Shown: positions 43,666 through 53,212, counted from the stretch's first letter. The stretch is DNA of 64,000 nt from Ideonella margarita (GCF_038066635.1 NZ_JBBUTI010000004.1:62001-126000); one strand, 5' to 3'. A program made the numbers and translations. Notes: generated from the sequence alone by a model not told the origin.

Positions 43666-44982
43666 ATGAAATCAATGCGACACACGCGTGAGACCCGCCC
43701 CCATTTCCACTTCAAGCCGTGGAACGTGGGCCGCTTCCTGATCTGGGGCCTGTTTGCCCTGGTGTTGGTGGTGGCGCCGCTGCTTTGGACCAGCAGCTTT
43801 GCGCAGACCATGCTGTGCCAGATCGGCATCGCCATCATTGCCTGCCTGGCCTACAACATGTTGCTGGGGCAGGGCGGCATGCTGAGCTTCGGCCACGCGG
43901 TGTACAGCGGGCTGGGTGGCTTTCTGGCCATCCACACGCTGAACCTGGCGTCTTCCGGCGCGCTGCCCATTCCCGTCAGCCTGGTGCCTGTGGCCGGTGG
44001 CTTGGGTGGCCTGCTGTTTGCGGCGCTGCTGGGCTATGTGACGACCAAGAAGTCGGGCACGACCTTCGCCATGATCACCTTGGGCATCGGTGAGCTGGTG
44101 TGGTCAATGTCGCTGATGCTGCCGGAGTTCTTCGGTGGTGAGGGCGGCATTTCGGGCAACCGGGTGTTTGGCGACAAGGTGCTGGGCATCAGCTTCGGCC
44201 CGCAGATCCAGGTGTACTACCTGATCGCGATCTACTGCTTCATCAGCACTGTTGCGATGTACGCGCTGACGCGCACCCCGCTCGGCCGCATGCTGAATGC
44301 CGTGCGCGACAACCCGGAGCGGGTCGAGTTCATCGGCTACTCCACCCAGCATGTGCGCTACTTCGCCTTCATGCTGTCGGGCTTCTTCGCCGGCATCGCC
44401 GGTGGCTTGAGTGCCCTGAACTTCGAGATCGTCACCGCCGAGGTGGTGGGGGCTGCGCGCTCGGGCGCTTACCTGCTGTTCGTCTTCCTCGGCGGCGCCA
44501 CCTTCTTCTTCGGCCCGATCATCGGCGCCGTGCTGATGGTGGTGGCGCTGGTGCTGCTGTCCGAGCTGACCAAGGCCTGGCTGCTGTACCTGGGCCTGAT
44601 CTTCCTGTTCATGGTGATGTTCGCGCCCGGCGGTTTCGCCAGCCTGATCATGATGAACCTGCGGGTGGCCATGTTCGGCAAGCTGCGCAAGCTCTGGACG
44701 GCTTACCTGGCCCTGGGCGGCTCGGGCCTGGTGGCCCTGCTGGGCGGCTCCGCGATGATCGAGATGCTCTATCACCTGCAGCTCAACGCAGCCTTGGGGC
44801 CTGAGATGAGCTACCTCGGCGCCACGCTGAATGCACAAGGTGCTGACAGCTGGACCGGTGCTGCCCTTGTGCTGCTCACGGGCGTGGGCATGTTCGAGCT
44901 GTCACGACGTCACTTCGCCCATGAATGGGGCGATGTGCAGGAAGAGATTGAAAAAGAAATCAAGCGCCGGGAGACCCTGTGA
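43666..44982 (+). CDS. livM: Branched-chain amino acid-type ABC permease LivM, extended
   Basis: A 438-residue inner-membrane permease. The core has ACLAYNMLLGQGGMLSFGHAVYSGLGGFLAI and the coupling loop RTPLGRMLNAVRDNPERVEFIGY. It is about 100 residues longer than usual LivM because of an additional C-terminal hydrophobic region (about 355-420) followed by a charged cytoplasmic tail (EEIEKEIKRRE). It starts 4 bp after livH and its stop overlaps the GTG of livG. Confidence 0.92.
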   Translation: MKSMRHTRETRPHFHFKPWNVGRFLIWGLFALVLVVAPLLWTSSFAQTMLCQIGIAIIACLAYNMLLGQGGMLSFGHAVYSGLGGFLAIHTLNLASSGALPIPVSLVPVAGGLGGLLFAALLGYVTTKKSGTTFAMITLGIGELVWSMSLMLPEFFGGEGGISGNRVFGDKVLGISFGPQIQVYYLIAIYCFISTVAMYALTRTPLGRMLNAVRDNPERVEFIGYSTQHVRYFAFMLSGFFAGIAGGLSALNFEIVTAEVVGAARSGAYLLFVFLGGATFFFGPIIGAVLMVVALVLLSELTKAWLLYLGLIFLFMVMFAPGGFASLIMMNLRVAMFGKLRKLWTAYLALGGSGLVALLGGSAMIEMLYHLQLNAALGPEMSYLGATLNAQGADSWTGAALVLLTGVGMFELSRRHFAHEWGDVQEEIEKEIKRRETL

Positions 44983-45776
44983 CCATGACTTCGTCTTCAC
45001 CCTACGCGCTCGAATTGCTGGGCGCCCACAAGTCATTCGGCAAGACACAGATCATTCGGGGGGCCCAGCTGCAGGTCAAACCCGGTGAGCGCGTGGCCAT
45101 CATCGGCCCCAACGGCGCCGGCAAGTCCACGCTGTTCAACCTGATCTCCGGCCGCTTCGGCCTGAGCAGCGGCGAGATCCGCCTGCACGGCGAGCGCATC
45201 GACGGCCTCAAGCCCTACGAGATCAATCGCCGCGGCCTGTCGCGCAGCTTCCAGGTCAGCAACCTGTTCACCCGTCTGTCGGTATTCGAGAACCTGCGCT
45301 GCGCCGTGCTGTGGTCGATGGGCCAGAAGTACGCCTTCTGGCGCTTCCTGGCTGACCAGCATGCGGTGAATGACCGCGCCGAAGAGGTGCTGGAAATGAT
45401 CCGCCTGGACAAGCGCCGCGACCAGCTGGCGATGAACCTGACCTACGCCGAGCAGCGTGCGCTGGAGATCGGCATCACCATCGCCGGGGGCTCCAGCGTC
45501 ATCCTGCTCGACGAGCCCACCGCCGGCATGAGCAAGAGCGAAACCAAGCGCTTCATCCAGCTCATCCGCGAGGTGACCGAGGGCAAGACTCTGCTGACCG
45601 TGGAGCACGACATGGGCGTGGTGTTTGGTCTGGCAGACCGCATCGCGGTGCTGGTGTATGGCGAGGTGATCGCCTTTGACACGCCGGAGGCCGTGCGCGC
45701 CAACCCGCGTGTGCAGGAGGCCTATCTGGGCTCCGTGCTGGCCGACACCCAGGCGGCCGAAGGAGCGCACGCATGA
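44979..45776 (+). CDS. livG: ABC transporter ATPase LivG
   Basis: A 265-residue ATPase with Walker A GPNGAGKST, the LivG-type Q-loop region RRGLSRSFQVSNLFTRLSVFENL, signature NLTYAEQRALEIGITIAG and Walker B VILLDEPTAGMSKSE. The signature is LTYAEQ rather than LSGGQ, common in this family. A GTG overlapping the livM stop (GTGA) has GGGAG 5 bases upstream; an ATG two codons later is the alternative. It overlaps livF by 4 nt. Confidence 0.92.
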   Translation: MTMTSSSPYALELLGAHKSFGKTQIIRGAQLQVKPGERVAIIGPNGAGKSTLFNLISGRFGLSSGEIRLHGERIDGLKPYEINRRGLSRSFQVSNLFTRLSVFENLRCAVLWSMGQKYAFWRFLADQHAVNDRAEEVLEMIRLDKRRDQLAMNLTYAEQRALEIGITIAGGSSVILLDEPTAGMSKSETKRFIQLIREVTEGKTLLTVEHDMGVVFGLADRIAVLVYGEVIAFDTPEAVRANPRVQEAYLGSVLADTQAAEGAHA

Positions 45777-46480
45777 GCACCGAATTGCTGAAACTGGCCA
45801 ATGTGCATGCCTACTACGGCAAGAGTCATGTGCTGCACGGCGTGTCGATGAGTGTGGGCGAGGGCGAGATCGTCAGCCTGCTGGGCCGCAATGGCTCGGG
45901 CCGTTCCACCACGGTGAAAGCCATCATGGGCCTGGTCGATGCCACCGGCTCGGTGAGCTTCAAGGGCCAGGAGCTGGTGGGTCGTAAGGCCTTCGAGATT
46001 GCCCACCGCGGCGTGGGCTACGTGCCCGAGAACCGCGACATCTTCCCCAAGCTGACGGTGCACCAGAACCTGCTGCTGGGGCAGAAGAGCGGGGCGCGCA
46101 AGGGCCGCTGGGATTTCGACGACATGTACACCATGTTCCCGCGCCTGAAGGAGCGCCAGCACACCGAGGCAGGCGTGCTGTCGGGCGGCGAGCAGCAGAT
46201 GCTGACGCTGTGCCGCACCTTGATGGGCGACCCGGATCTGATCATGATCGACGAGCCCACCGAAGGCCTGGCGCCGAAGATCGTCGAGCTGGTGGGCGAG
46301 TACCTGCGTGAGCTCAAGCGCCGCGGCATTTCGGTGCTGCTGGTGGAGCAGAAACTGACGATCGCGCTTGAAGTGTCGGAGCGCTGCCTGGTGATGGGCC
46401 ACGGCCGCATCGTGTTTGAAGGCACGCCCACCGCACTGCGGGCGGACGCCTATGTGCGCAAGGAATGGCTGGAGGTCTGA
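45773..46480 (+). CDS. livF: ABC transporter ATPase LivF with variant Walker A
   Basis: A 235-residue ATPase. The Walker A reads GRNGSGRST, with arginine where nearly all ABC ATPases have the phosphate-binding lysine. The remaining motifs are normal: signature LSGGEQQMLTLCRTL, Walker B LIMIDEPTEGLAPKI and the H-loop region at LLVEQK. The same exchange may run through a Burkholderiales subgroup, so it may be a tolerated variant rather than a dead ATPase. It is the last gene of the Liv set and is followed by a terminator. Confidence 0.9.
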   Translation: MSTELLKLANVHAYYGKSHVLHGVSMSVGEGEIVSLLGRNGSGRSTTVKAIMGLVDATGSVSFKGQELVGRKAFEIAHRGVGYVPENRDIFPKLTVHQNLLLGQKSGARKGRWDFDDMYTMFPRLKERQHTEAGVLSGGEQQMLTLCRTLMGDPDLIMIDEPTEGLAPKIVELVGEYLRELKRRGISVLLVEQKLTIALEVSERCLVMGHGRIVFEGTPTALRADAYVRKEWLEV

Positions 46481-46507
46481 GGCCTTTTCCGGCAAGCTGG
46501 TTTGCAA

Positions 46508-46541
46508 GGGGCGTGCCGTTGGTCGGCCGCCCCATTTTTTT
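46508..46541 (+). terminator. Rho-independent terminator after livF
   Basis: GGGGCG (46508-46513) pairs with CGCCCC (46528-46533), with an inner GCCG/CGGC stem (46515-46518 and 46524-46527), followed by A and a run of T residues. It closes the Liv operon. Confidence 0.85.
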
Positions 46542-46629
46542 CAGCATCAAGTGCAGCAGTACCGTGTTTTCCCTGACCCTGTGTTGTCGCCGCTGAGACA
46601 TCAATCGCCGGGGAAAGCTTTCTAGAATC

Positions 46630-46641
46630 GAACGGTCGTTC
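46630..46641. promoter_or_regulatory. TetR-type palindromic operator before the beta-oxidation genes
   Basis: GAACG-GT-CGTTC stands 2 bp downstream of a TAGAAT (46623-46628) that could be a -10 box, and 37 bp before the start of the multifunctional enzyme gene. AACGNNCGTT palindromes are typical of TetR-family repressors of fatty-acid and acyl-CoA metabolism. No repressor gene is in the window. Confidence 0.5.
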
Positions 46642-46678
46642 TTTTTTGAACCCCGCCTCACCCAAAGGACATCCCAAC

Positions 46679-48772
46679 ATGAGTGCCAGCTACGAGACCC
46701 GCGGCCCGGTGGCCGTCATCACGCTGAACAACCCGCCCGTCAATGGTCTGGGGCATGCCACCCGCCTGGCCGTGGCCCAGGGCGTGGCGCAGGCGCAGGC
46801 TGACGCCGCGGTTCAGGCGATCATCATCACCGGTGCCGGCAAGGCCTTTTCGGGTGGCGCTGACATCCGTGAGTTTGGCTCGCCCAAGGCGCTGGCCGAG
46901 CCCAACCTGCTGTCGCTGATCCGCCTGCTGGAGCTGTGCACCAAGCCCGTGATCGCCGCCGTGCACAGCGTGGCCATGGGTGGTGGCCTGGAGCTGGCGC
47001 TGGGCTGCCATTACCGCGTCGCCCTGCCGGGTGCGCAGATTGCGTTGCCGGAAGTGAAGATCGGCCTGCTGCCGGGCGCCGGTGGCACGCAGCGCCTGCC
47101 GCGCGTGCTGGGCGTTGAAACCGCGCTGAACATGATCGTCAGCGGTGACGCCGTGAAGAGCGAGGTGCTGGCCGGCCTGCCGGGCCAGAAGCTGTTCGAC
47201 CGCATGATCGACGGCGACCTGATGGAAGGCGCCCTCGCCTTCGCGCTGGAGGTGGCGGCCGTGCGTCCGCTGCCGCTGGTGCGCGACATCAAGGCTCGCC
47301 ACGCCAATGCCGACGGCTACTTCCAGTTCGCCCGCAACACCGTGAAGGCGATGGCCCGCAACTTCCCCGCGCCAGCCAAGTGCGTGGACGCCGTGGAAGC
47401 GTCGGTCAAGAAGTCGTTCGACGACGGCATGGCGGTGGAGCGCGAGTTGTTCCTCGCCCTGATGACCACGCCAGAGTGCAAGGCCCTGCGCCACGCCTTC
47501 TTCGCCGAGCGCGCCGCCAGCAAGATCGGCGATGTGCCGGACGACACGCCGGTGCGCCCCATCAACAAGGTGGCCGTGATCGGCGCCGGCACGATGGGTG
47601 GCGGCATCGCCATGAACTTCCTGAACGCCGGCACGCCCGTGGTGATGCTGGAGATGAAGCAGGAAGCGCTGGACCGCGGCGTGGCCACGATCCGCAAGAA
47701 CTACGAATCCCAGGTCAAGAAGGGCAAGCTGAAGGCGGACAAGTACGAACAGCGCATGGCCCTGCTGACCACCACGCTGAGCTACGACACCATCGGCGAC
47801 GCTGATCTGGTGATCGAAGCCGTGTTCGAGGACATCGGCGTGAAGCAGGCCGTGTTCACCGAACTCGACCGCGTGATGAAGCCGGGTGCCATCCTGGCCT
47901 CCAACACCTCCACGCTCGACGTGAACAAGATCGCCTCGTTCACCAAGCGTCCGCAGGACGTGGTGGGCATGCACTTCTTCAGCCCCGCCAACGTGATGAA
48001 GCTGCTGGAAGTGGTGCGTGGCGCGGCCACCGCCAAGGACGTGCTGGCCACGGTGATGCAGCTGGGCAAGAAGATCAAGAAGACCTGCGTGGTTTCGGGC
48101 GTGTGCGACGGCTTCATCGGCAACCGCATGATCGAGCAGTACAGCCGCCAGGCCGGTTTCCTGCTGGAAGAAGGCTGCACGCCGGCACAGGTCGACAAGG
48201 CGGTCGAGAAGTTCGGCTTCGCGATGGGCCCGTTCCGCATGGGTGACCTGGCCGGCAATGACGTGGGCTGGTACATCCGCAAGCGCCGCTATGTGGAAAA
48301 GCCGGATCTGCGTTACAGCAAGACCGCGGACCTGCTCTGCGAGATGGGCCGCTTCGGCCAGAAGACGCAGGCCGGCTGGTACGACTACGCCGTCGGCAAG
48401 CGCGACGCCATTCCTTCACCGGTGGTCGACCAGATGATTGCCGACTACCGCAAGGAAGTGGGCATCACGCCGCGCAAGATCAGCGATGACGAGATCGTGC
48501 ACCGCCTGGTCTATGCGCTGGTGAACGAAGCCGCGCGCCTGCTGGAAGAGGGCATCGCCCAGCGCGCCTCCGACGTCGACATGGTGTACCTGACGGGTTA
48601 CGGCTTCCCGCTGCACCGTGGCGGCCCGATGTGCTACGCCGACACCGTGGGCCTCTACAACGTGGTGCAGACCATGCATCGTTTTGCGGCCAACCCGCAT
48701 GACGACGCCGAGTTCTGGCAGCCCGCGCCCCTGCTGGCCAAGCTGGTCGCCGAAGGCAAGTCCTTCAGCTGA
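46679..48772 (+). CDS. 3-hydroxyacyl-CoA dehydrogenase / enoyl-CoA hydratase (FadB/FadJ-like)
   Basis: A 697-residue multifunctional beta-oxidation enzyme. The N-terminal crotonase domain (about 1-190) has GAGKAFSGGADIREF, AMGGGLELALGCHYRVA and PEVKIGLLPGAGGTQRLPRV. The NAD-binding domain (about 295-475) begins KVAVIGAGTMGGGIAMNFLNAG, and the dehydrogenase C-terminal halves (about 480-690) include VVGMHFFSPANVMKLLEVV. It hydrates enoyl-CoA and oxidises 3-hydroxyacyl-CoA. AAGGA precedes the ATG at 46679. The thiolase for the last step follows directly. Confidence 0.94.
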   Translation: MSASYETRGPVAVITLNNPPVNGLGHATRLAVAQGVAQAQADAAVQAIIITGAGKAFSGGADIREFGSPKALAEPNLLSLIRLLELCTKPVIAAVHSVAMGGGLELALGCHYRVALPGAQIALPEVKIGLLPGAGGTQRLPRVLGVETALNMIVSGDAVKSEVLAGLPGQKLFDRMIDGDLMEGALAFALEVAAVRPLPLVRDIKARHANADGYFQFARNTVKAMARNFPAPAKCVDAVEASVKKSFDDGMAVERELFLALMTTPECKALRHAFFAERAASKIGDVPDDTPVRPINKVAVIGAGTMGGGIAMNFLNAGTPVVMLEMKQEALDRGVATIRKNYESQVKKGKLKADKYEQRMALLTTTLSYDTIGDADLVIEAVFEDIGVKQAVFTELDRVMKPGAILASNTSTLDVNKIASFTKRPQDVVGMHFFSPANVMKLLEVVRGAATAKDVLATVMQLGKKIKKTCVVSGVCDGFIGNRMIEQYSRQAGFLLEEGCTPAQVDKAVEKFGFAMGPFRMGDLAGNDVGWYIRKRRYVEKPDLRYSKTADLLCEMGRFGQKTQAGWYDYAVGKRDAIPSPVVDQMIADYRKEVGITPRKISDDEIVHRLVYALVNEAARLLEEGIAQRASDVDMVYLTGYGFPLHRGGPMCYADTVGLYNVVQTMHRFAANPHDDAEFWQPAPLLAKLVAEGKSFS

Positions 48773-48809
48773 TCGCCGCACCTCGCAACACCCGAATCCA
48801 GGAATAGTC

Positions 48810-49985
48810 ATGACCAACGCCGTCATTGTTTCGACCGCACGCACGCCTCTGGCCAAGAGCTGGAAGGGCGCCTTCAACATGACCCACGGCGCCACGCTGG
48901 GTGGCCACGTCGTCAAGGCCGCCGTCGAGCGCGCCGGGATTGACCCGGCCGTCATCGAAGACGTGCTGATGGGCTGCGCCACGCCGGAAGGCGCGACCGG
49001 CGCCAACATCGCCCGCCAGGTGGCCCTGCGCGCCGGCTTGCCGGTCACGGCCAGCGGCGTCACGGTGAACCGCTTCTGCTCCAGCGGCCTGCAAACCATC
49101 GCGATGGCGGCCCAGCGCATCATCGCCGGCGAGGGCGACGCCTATGTCGCCGGTGGCGTGGAAAGCATCTCCTGCGTGCAGCAGGAAATGAACACCCACA
49201 TGCTGCAGGAGAGCTGGCTGAAGGCCAACAAGCCGGAGATCTACTGGTCGATGCTGCAGACCGCCGAGAACGTGGCCAAGCGCTACAACATCTCGAAGGA
49301 CCGCATGGACGAGTACGGCGCCGCCAGCCAGCAGAAGGCCTGCGCGGCCCAGGCTGCCGGCCTGTTCGACGCCGAGATGGTGCCGATCACCGTGACGGCC
49401 GGTGTGGCCGACAAGGTGCTGGGCCTGCGCACCAAGGAAGTCACCGTGACGGCCGACGAAGGCCTGCGTGAAGGCACCACGGTGGAAGCCGTGCGCGGCA
49501 TCCGCACGGCCATGCCGGGTGGTGTGGTGAGCGCCGGCAACGCCAGCCAGTTCAGCGATGGCGGCGGTGCCTGCGTGCTGGTCAGCGACACCTATGCGCA
49601 GCAGAAGGGCCTGACCCCGCTGGGCCGCTTCCTGGGCTTTGCCGTGGCTGGTTGCGAGCCTGACGAAATGGGCATCGGCCCGGTGTTCGCCGTGCCCAAG
49701 GTGCTCAAGCGCCTGGGCCTGACGGTGGACGACATCGACCTGTGGGAGCTGAACGAAGCGTTCGCCGTGCAGGTGCTGTACTGCGCCGACACGCTGGGCA
49801 TTCCGATGGATCGCCTGAACGTGAACGGCGGCGCGATTGCCGTGGGCCACCCCTACGGCGTGTCGGGCCAGCGCCTGACCGGCCATGCGCTGATCGAAGG
49901 CAAGCGCCGCGGCGCCAAGCGCGTCTGCGTGACGATGTGCATCGGTGGCGGCATGGGCGCTGCGGGCGTCTTCGAAGTGCTGTGA
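48810..49985 (+). CDS. Acetyl-CoA C-acyltransferase (thiolase)
   Basis: A 391-residue thiolase that cleaves 3-ketoacyl-CoA. The nucleophilic cysteine is in VNRFCSSGLQ, the His block is NGGAIAVGHPYGVSG, and the second cysteine is in CIGGGMGAAGVFE. AGGA precedes the ATG at 48810; the frame is open much further upstream inside the previous gene, but the family N-terminus MTNAVIVSTARTPLAKSW fixes the start. It belongs to the same transcription unit as the FadB-like gene. Confidence 0.95.
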   Translation: MTNAVIVSTARTPLAKSWKGAFNMTHGATLGGHVVKAAVERAGIDPAVIEDVLMGCATPEGATGANIARQVALRAGLPVTASGVTVNRFCSSGLQTIAMAAQRIIAGEGDAYVAGGVESISCVQQEMNTHMLQESWLKANKPEIYWSMLQTAENVAKRYNISKDRMDEYGAASQQKACAAQAAGLFDAEMVPITVTAGVADKVLGLRTKEVTVTADEGLREGTTVEAVRGIRTAMPGGVVSAGNASQFSDGGGACVLVSDTYAQQKGLTPLGRFLGFAVAGCEPDEMGIGPVFAVPKVLKRLGLTVDDIDLWELNEAFAVQVLYCADTLGIPMDRLNVNGGAIAVGHPYGVSGQRLTGHALIEGKRRGAKRVCVTMCIGGGMGAAGVFEVL

Positions 49986-50017
49986 CACCCGACTGAGCCG
50001 CCTGAAGGAGCGCCGCC

Positions 50018-50443
50018 ATGCAGATCGATCTCGATACCTTGCGGCACTTCTTCTCGCTGGCGCCGTTCCTGGTTGACCTGGGCGTGGAGGCCGTGGGTGT
50101 GGCGCCGGGGGAGGTTCAAAGCCGCCTGGTGCTGCAGCCGCGGCATTTGCAGCACACCGGCCAGGCCCATGCCGGCGTGCTGGCCACGCTGGCTGACCAC
50201 AGCATGGGCGCGGCAGCGCAAACCATGGCACCCGAGGGCCTGTGGGTGGTGACGGCCGAGCTCAAGACCAGCCTGCTGCGTCCGGCCCGCGGGCCGGAGC
50301 TGATCTGCGAAGCCGTGGTGCTCAAGCCCGGCCGCAGCTTGAGCTTCACCGAGGCCATGGTCTGGTCGGTGGACGCCACGGGGCAGCGCACCCTGGTGAT
50401 GAAGGCGTCAGCCACGATGGCCATGGTGGCGCAGTCAGCCTGA
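50018..50443 (+). CDS. Hotdog-fold thioesterase, PaaI/DUF4442-like
   Basis: A 141-residue hotdog protein. QAHAGVLATLADHSMGAAAQT has the pattern of PaaI-type acyl-CoA thioesterases, where the acidic residue in the central helix is catalytic, and TAELKTSLLRPA is the following strand. It may recycle CoA from stalled acyl or aromatic CoA intermediates. AAGGAG precedes the ATG, 32 bp after the thiolase stop. Confidence 0.85.
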   Translation: MQIDLDTLRHFFSLAPFLVDLGVEAVGVAPGEVQSRLVLQPRHLQHTGQAHAGVLATLADHSMGAAAQTMAPEGLWVVTAELKTSLLRPARGPELICEAVVLKPGRSLSFTEAMVWSVDATGQRTLVMKASATMAMVAQSA

Positions 50444-50529
50444 ACGTCAGATAGCCGTCTCCGGGCGGGTGGCCGGTAACGCTGCCGCCGCCCTGTTCGA
50501 ACATTCACATTTGCACGAAAGCGGTTGCC

Positions 50530-52392
50530 ATGCGCCCGATCGTTGACTTCCTCCTGAATGACTGGCTGAACGTGACCTCGCTCACCGAGCGTGCCCGTTT
50601 TGCCGATCACGGCGCCGAGACCTTTGCCCAGGTGCTGGACACCTGCGAACGCATCGCCCGCGAGAAATACGCCCCGTTCAACCGGCTGGTGGACACCCAG
50701 GAGCCGCACTTCGACGGCGAGAAGGTGACGCTGCCGCAGGCCACGCACGACGCGTGGAAGGCCTATGCCGAGTCCGGCATGCTGAGCGCCGCCCAGGATT
50801 ACGACATCGGCGGCATGCAATTGCCGTATGTGGTCGAGGCGGCGGCGAATGGCTTCTTCGGCAAGGCCTCGGTGAGCATCGGCGCGGGCATGCTGACCAC
50901 CGGCAATGCGAACCTGCTGATGGCCCACGGCTCGCCGCTGCAGCAGCAGGTGTTTGCGCTGAACGAGTTCAGCGGCCGCTTCTCGGGCACGATGTGTCTG
51001 TCGGAGCCGCAGGCCGGCTCCAGCCTGTCGGATGTGGCCACCCGCGCCACGCCGGACGGCGCTGGCTTCGAGCAGGACCCGCTCGGGGCCCGCTTCCGTC
51101 TGGTCGGCAACAAGATGTGGATCTCGGCCGGCGAGCATGAGCTCACTGAGAACATCATCCACCTGGTGCTGGCAAAGATTCCGGGTGAGGACGGCAAGCT
51201 GGTGCCCGGCGTCAAGGGCATTTCCCTGTTCATCGTGCCCAAGCACATGGTGGGCACCGACGGCGCGCTGACGGGCGAACGCAACGACGTGGTGCTGGCC
51301 GGCCTGAACCACAAATGCGGCTGGCGCGGCACCACCAACACGCTGCTGAACTTCGGCGAAGGCAAGTTCAAGCCGCAAGGGCAGGGCGGCGCCATTGGCT
51401 ACCTGGTGGGTGAGCCGGGCCAGGGCCTGAAGTACATGTTCCACATGATGAACGAGGCCCGCATCGGCGTCGGCATCGCGGCCACCATGCTGGGCATGGC
51501 GGGTTATGAAGCGTCGCTGGCCTATGCCCGCCAGCGCCCGCAGGGCCGGCCGATTGCCGGGGCGGGCGCGCAGGCAGAGAGCGGACCGAAGGTGACCAAG
51601 GACGCAGCTCGCCCGCAGGTGCCGATCATCGAGCACGCCGACGTGAAGCGCATGCTGCTGGCGCAGAAGTCGTATTGCGAAGGCGCGCTGGCGCTGGAGC
51701 TGTATTGCGCCCGCTTGGTGGACGAAGCCCATACCGGCACGCCCGAGGCCGCCGCCGAGGCGAGCCTGCTGCTGGAAGTGCTGACGCCGATCGCCAAGAG
51801 CTGGCCGAGCGAGTGGTGCCTGGAGGCCAACAGCCTGGCCATCCAGGTGCACGGTGGCTACGGCTACACCCGAGACTTCCCGGTCGAGCAGTACTGGCGC
51901 GACAACCGCCTGAACATGATCCACGAGGGCACCCACGGCATTCAGGCACTTGACCTGCTGGGCCGCAAGGTGGTGATGCAGGGCGGCGCCGGCCTGAAGC
52001 TGCTGGCCGGCCGCATGAGCGACACCATCACCCGCGCCGGTCAGGTGGACGGCCTGGCCGCCATGGCCAACGGGCTGGCCGCCGCGGTGCAGCAACTGGG
52101 CGCCGCGACCAAATCGGCCTGGGCCACCGGCAACCCGGAAGAAGCGCTGGCAAACGCCACGCCCTACCTGCAGGCCTTTGGCCATGTGGTGCTGAGCTGG
52201 ATCTGGCTGGAGCTGGCGCTGGTGGCCAAGGCCTCGCAGCCGGTCACCGATGAGCACGCGGCCCGCAACGCCGGCCTGCTGGCCGCGGCCCGGTATTTCC
52301 ATGTTTATGAGTTGCCCAAGATTGGCGCCTGGTTGAACGTGGTGGCGGCGCGCGAGCCCGTCTGCCGCGAGATGCAAGACGCCTGGTTCTGA
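50530..52392 (+). CDS. Acyl-CoA dehydrogenase, large (about 600-residue) type
   Basis: A 620-residue FAD-dependent dehydrogenase. The FAD and substrate region is SGTMCLSEPQAGSSLSDVATRA, and the C-terminal four-helix core contains QVHGGYGYTRDFPVEQYWRDNRLNMIHEGTHGIQALDLLGRKV. It carries the extra N-terminal segment and about 120-residue C-terminal domain of the long ACAD group, which includes the 3-methylmercaptopropionyl-CoA dehydrogenase DmdC. An unusual alanine/glycine-rich insert (about 335-355) interrupts the middle. It would form the first double bond in beta-oxidation. Confidence 0.93.
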   Translation: MRPIVDFLLNDWLNVTSLTERARFADHGAETFAQVLDTCERIAREKYAPFNRLVDTQEPHFDGEKVTLPQATHDAWKAYAESGMLSAAQDYDIGGMQLPYVVEAAANGFFGKASVSIGAGMLTTGNANLLMAHGSPLQQQVFALNEFSGRFSGTMCLSEPQAGSSLSDVATRATPDGAGFEQDPLGARFRLVGNKMWISAGEHELTENIIHLVLAKIPGEDGKLVPGVKGISLFIVPKHMVGTDGALTGERNDVVLAGLNHKCGWRGTTNTLLNFGEGKFKPQGQGGAIGYLVGEPGQGLKYMFHMMNEARIGVGIAATMLGMAGYEASLAYARQRPQGRPIAGAGAQAESGPKVTKDAARPQVPIIEHADVKRMLLAQKSYCEGALALELYCARLVDEAHTGTPEAAAEASLLLEVLTPIAKSWPSEWCLEANSLAIQVHGGYGYTRDFPVEQYWRDNRLNMIHEGTHGIQALDLLGRKVVMQGGAGLKLLAGRMSDTITRAGQVDGLAAMANGLAAAVQQLGAATKSAWATGNPEEALANATPYLQAFGHVVLSWIWLELALVAKASQPVTDEHAARNAGLLAAARYFHVYELPKIGAWLNVVAAREPVCREMQDAWF

Positions 52393-52413
52393 ATTCATGA
52401 GGAGACACACCCG

Positions 52414-53205
52414 ATGAGCACCCCCATTTCCACCCTGATGAACCTGTCTGGCCGCACCGCGCTGGTGACGGGCGGCTCCCGCGGCCTCGGCCTGCAGATC
52501 GCCGAGAGCCTGGGCGAAGCCGGCGCGAAGATCATGCTGAGCTCACGCAAGGCCGCTGACCTGGAAGAGGCCGTGGCCGCACTGCAGGCCAAGGGCATTG
52601 ATGCCCGCTGGGTGGCGGGCGACGCCAGCAACCCGGCTGACGCCGAGCGCATCGTGAACGACACGATGGAACGCCTGGGCCACATCGACATCCTGGTGAA
52701 TAACGCCGGTGCCACCTGGGGCGCACCGGCCGAAGATCACCCGCTGGAGGCCTGGGACAAGGTGATGAACCTGAACATCCGCAGCCTGTTCGTGATCAGC
52801 CAGCTGGTGGCCAAGGCCAGCATGATTCCGCGGGGTCGTGGTCGCATCATCAATGTGGCGTCCATCGCCGGCCTGGGCGGCAACCCCACGGAGATGAAGA
52901 CCATCGCCTACAACACCAGCAAGGGCGCGGTGGTGAACTTCACCCGTGCGCTGGCAGGCGAGTGGGGCGCGCACGGCATCACGGTGAACGCGCTGGCGCC
53001 GGGCTTCTTCCCGAGCAAGATGACCAAGGGCCTGCTGGCCGCGCTGGGCGAAGACAAGATGGCCGCCAAGGCGCCGCTGCGTCGCATCGGCGATGACGAC
53101 GACCTGAAGGGCGCAGCGCTGCTGTTTGCCTCCGATGCGGGCAAGCACATCACCGGCCAGATTCTTGCGGTGGATGGCGGTGTCAGCGCCATCCATGCCG
53201 GATGA
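52414..53205 (+). CDS. Short-chain dehydrogenase/reductase
   Basis: A 263-residue classical SDR. The NAD(P)-binding motif is VTGGSRGLGLQIA, followed by the NNAG motif (ILVNNAGATWG), the active-site tyrosine and lysine in YNTSKGAV, and catalytic serine in VASIAGLGG. SRK after the second strand suggests NADPH preference. It may act on a 3-hydroxy or 3-keto intermediate of the surrounding pathway; the substrate is not determinable. AGGAG precedes the ATG. Confidence 0.9.
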   Translation: MSTPISTLMNLSGRTALVTGGSRGLGLQIAESLGEAGAKIMLSSRKAADLEEAVAALQAKGIDARWVAGDASNPADAERIVNDTMERLGHIDILVNNAGATWGAPAEDHPLEAWDKVMNLNIRSLFVISQLVAKASMIPRGRGRIINVASIAGLGGNPTEMKTIAYNTSKGAVVNFTRALAGEWGAHGITVNALAPGFFPSKMTKGLLAALGEDKMAAKAPLRRIGDDDDLKGAALLFASDAGKHITGQILAVDGGVSAIHAG

Positions 53206-53212
53206 TGGCGGG

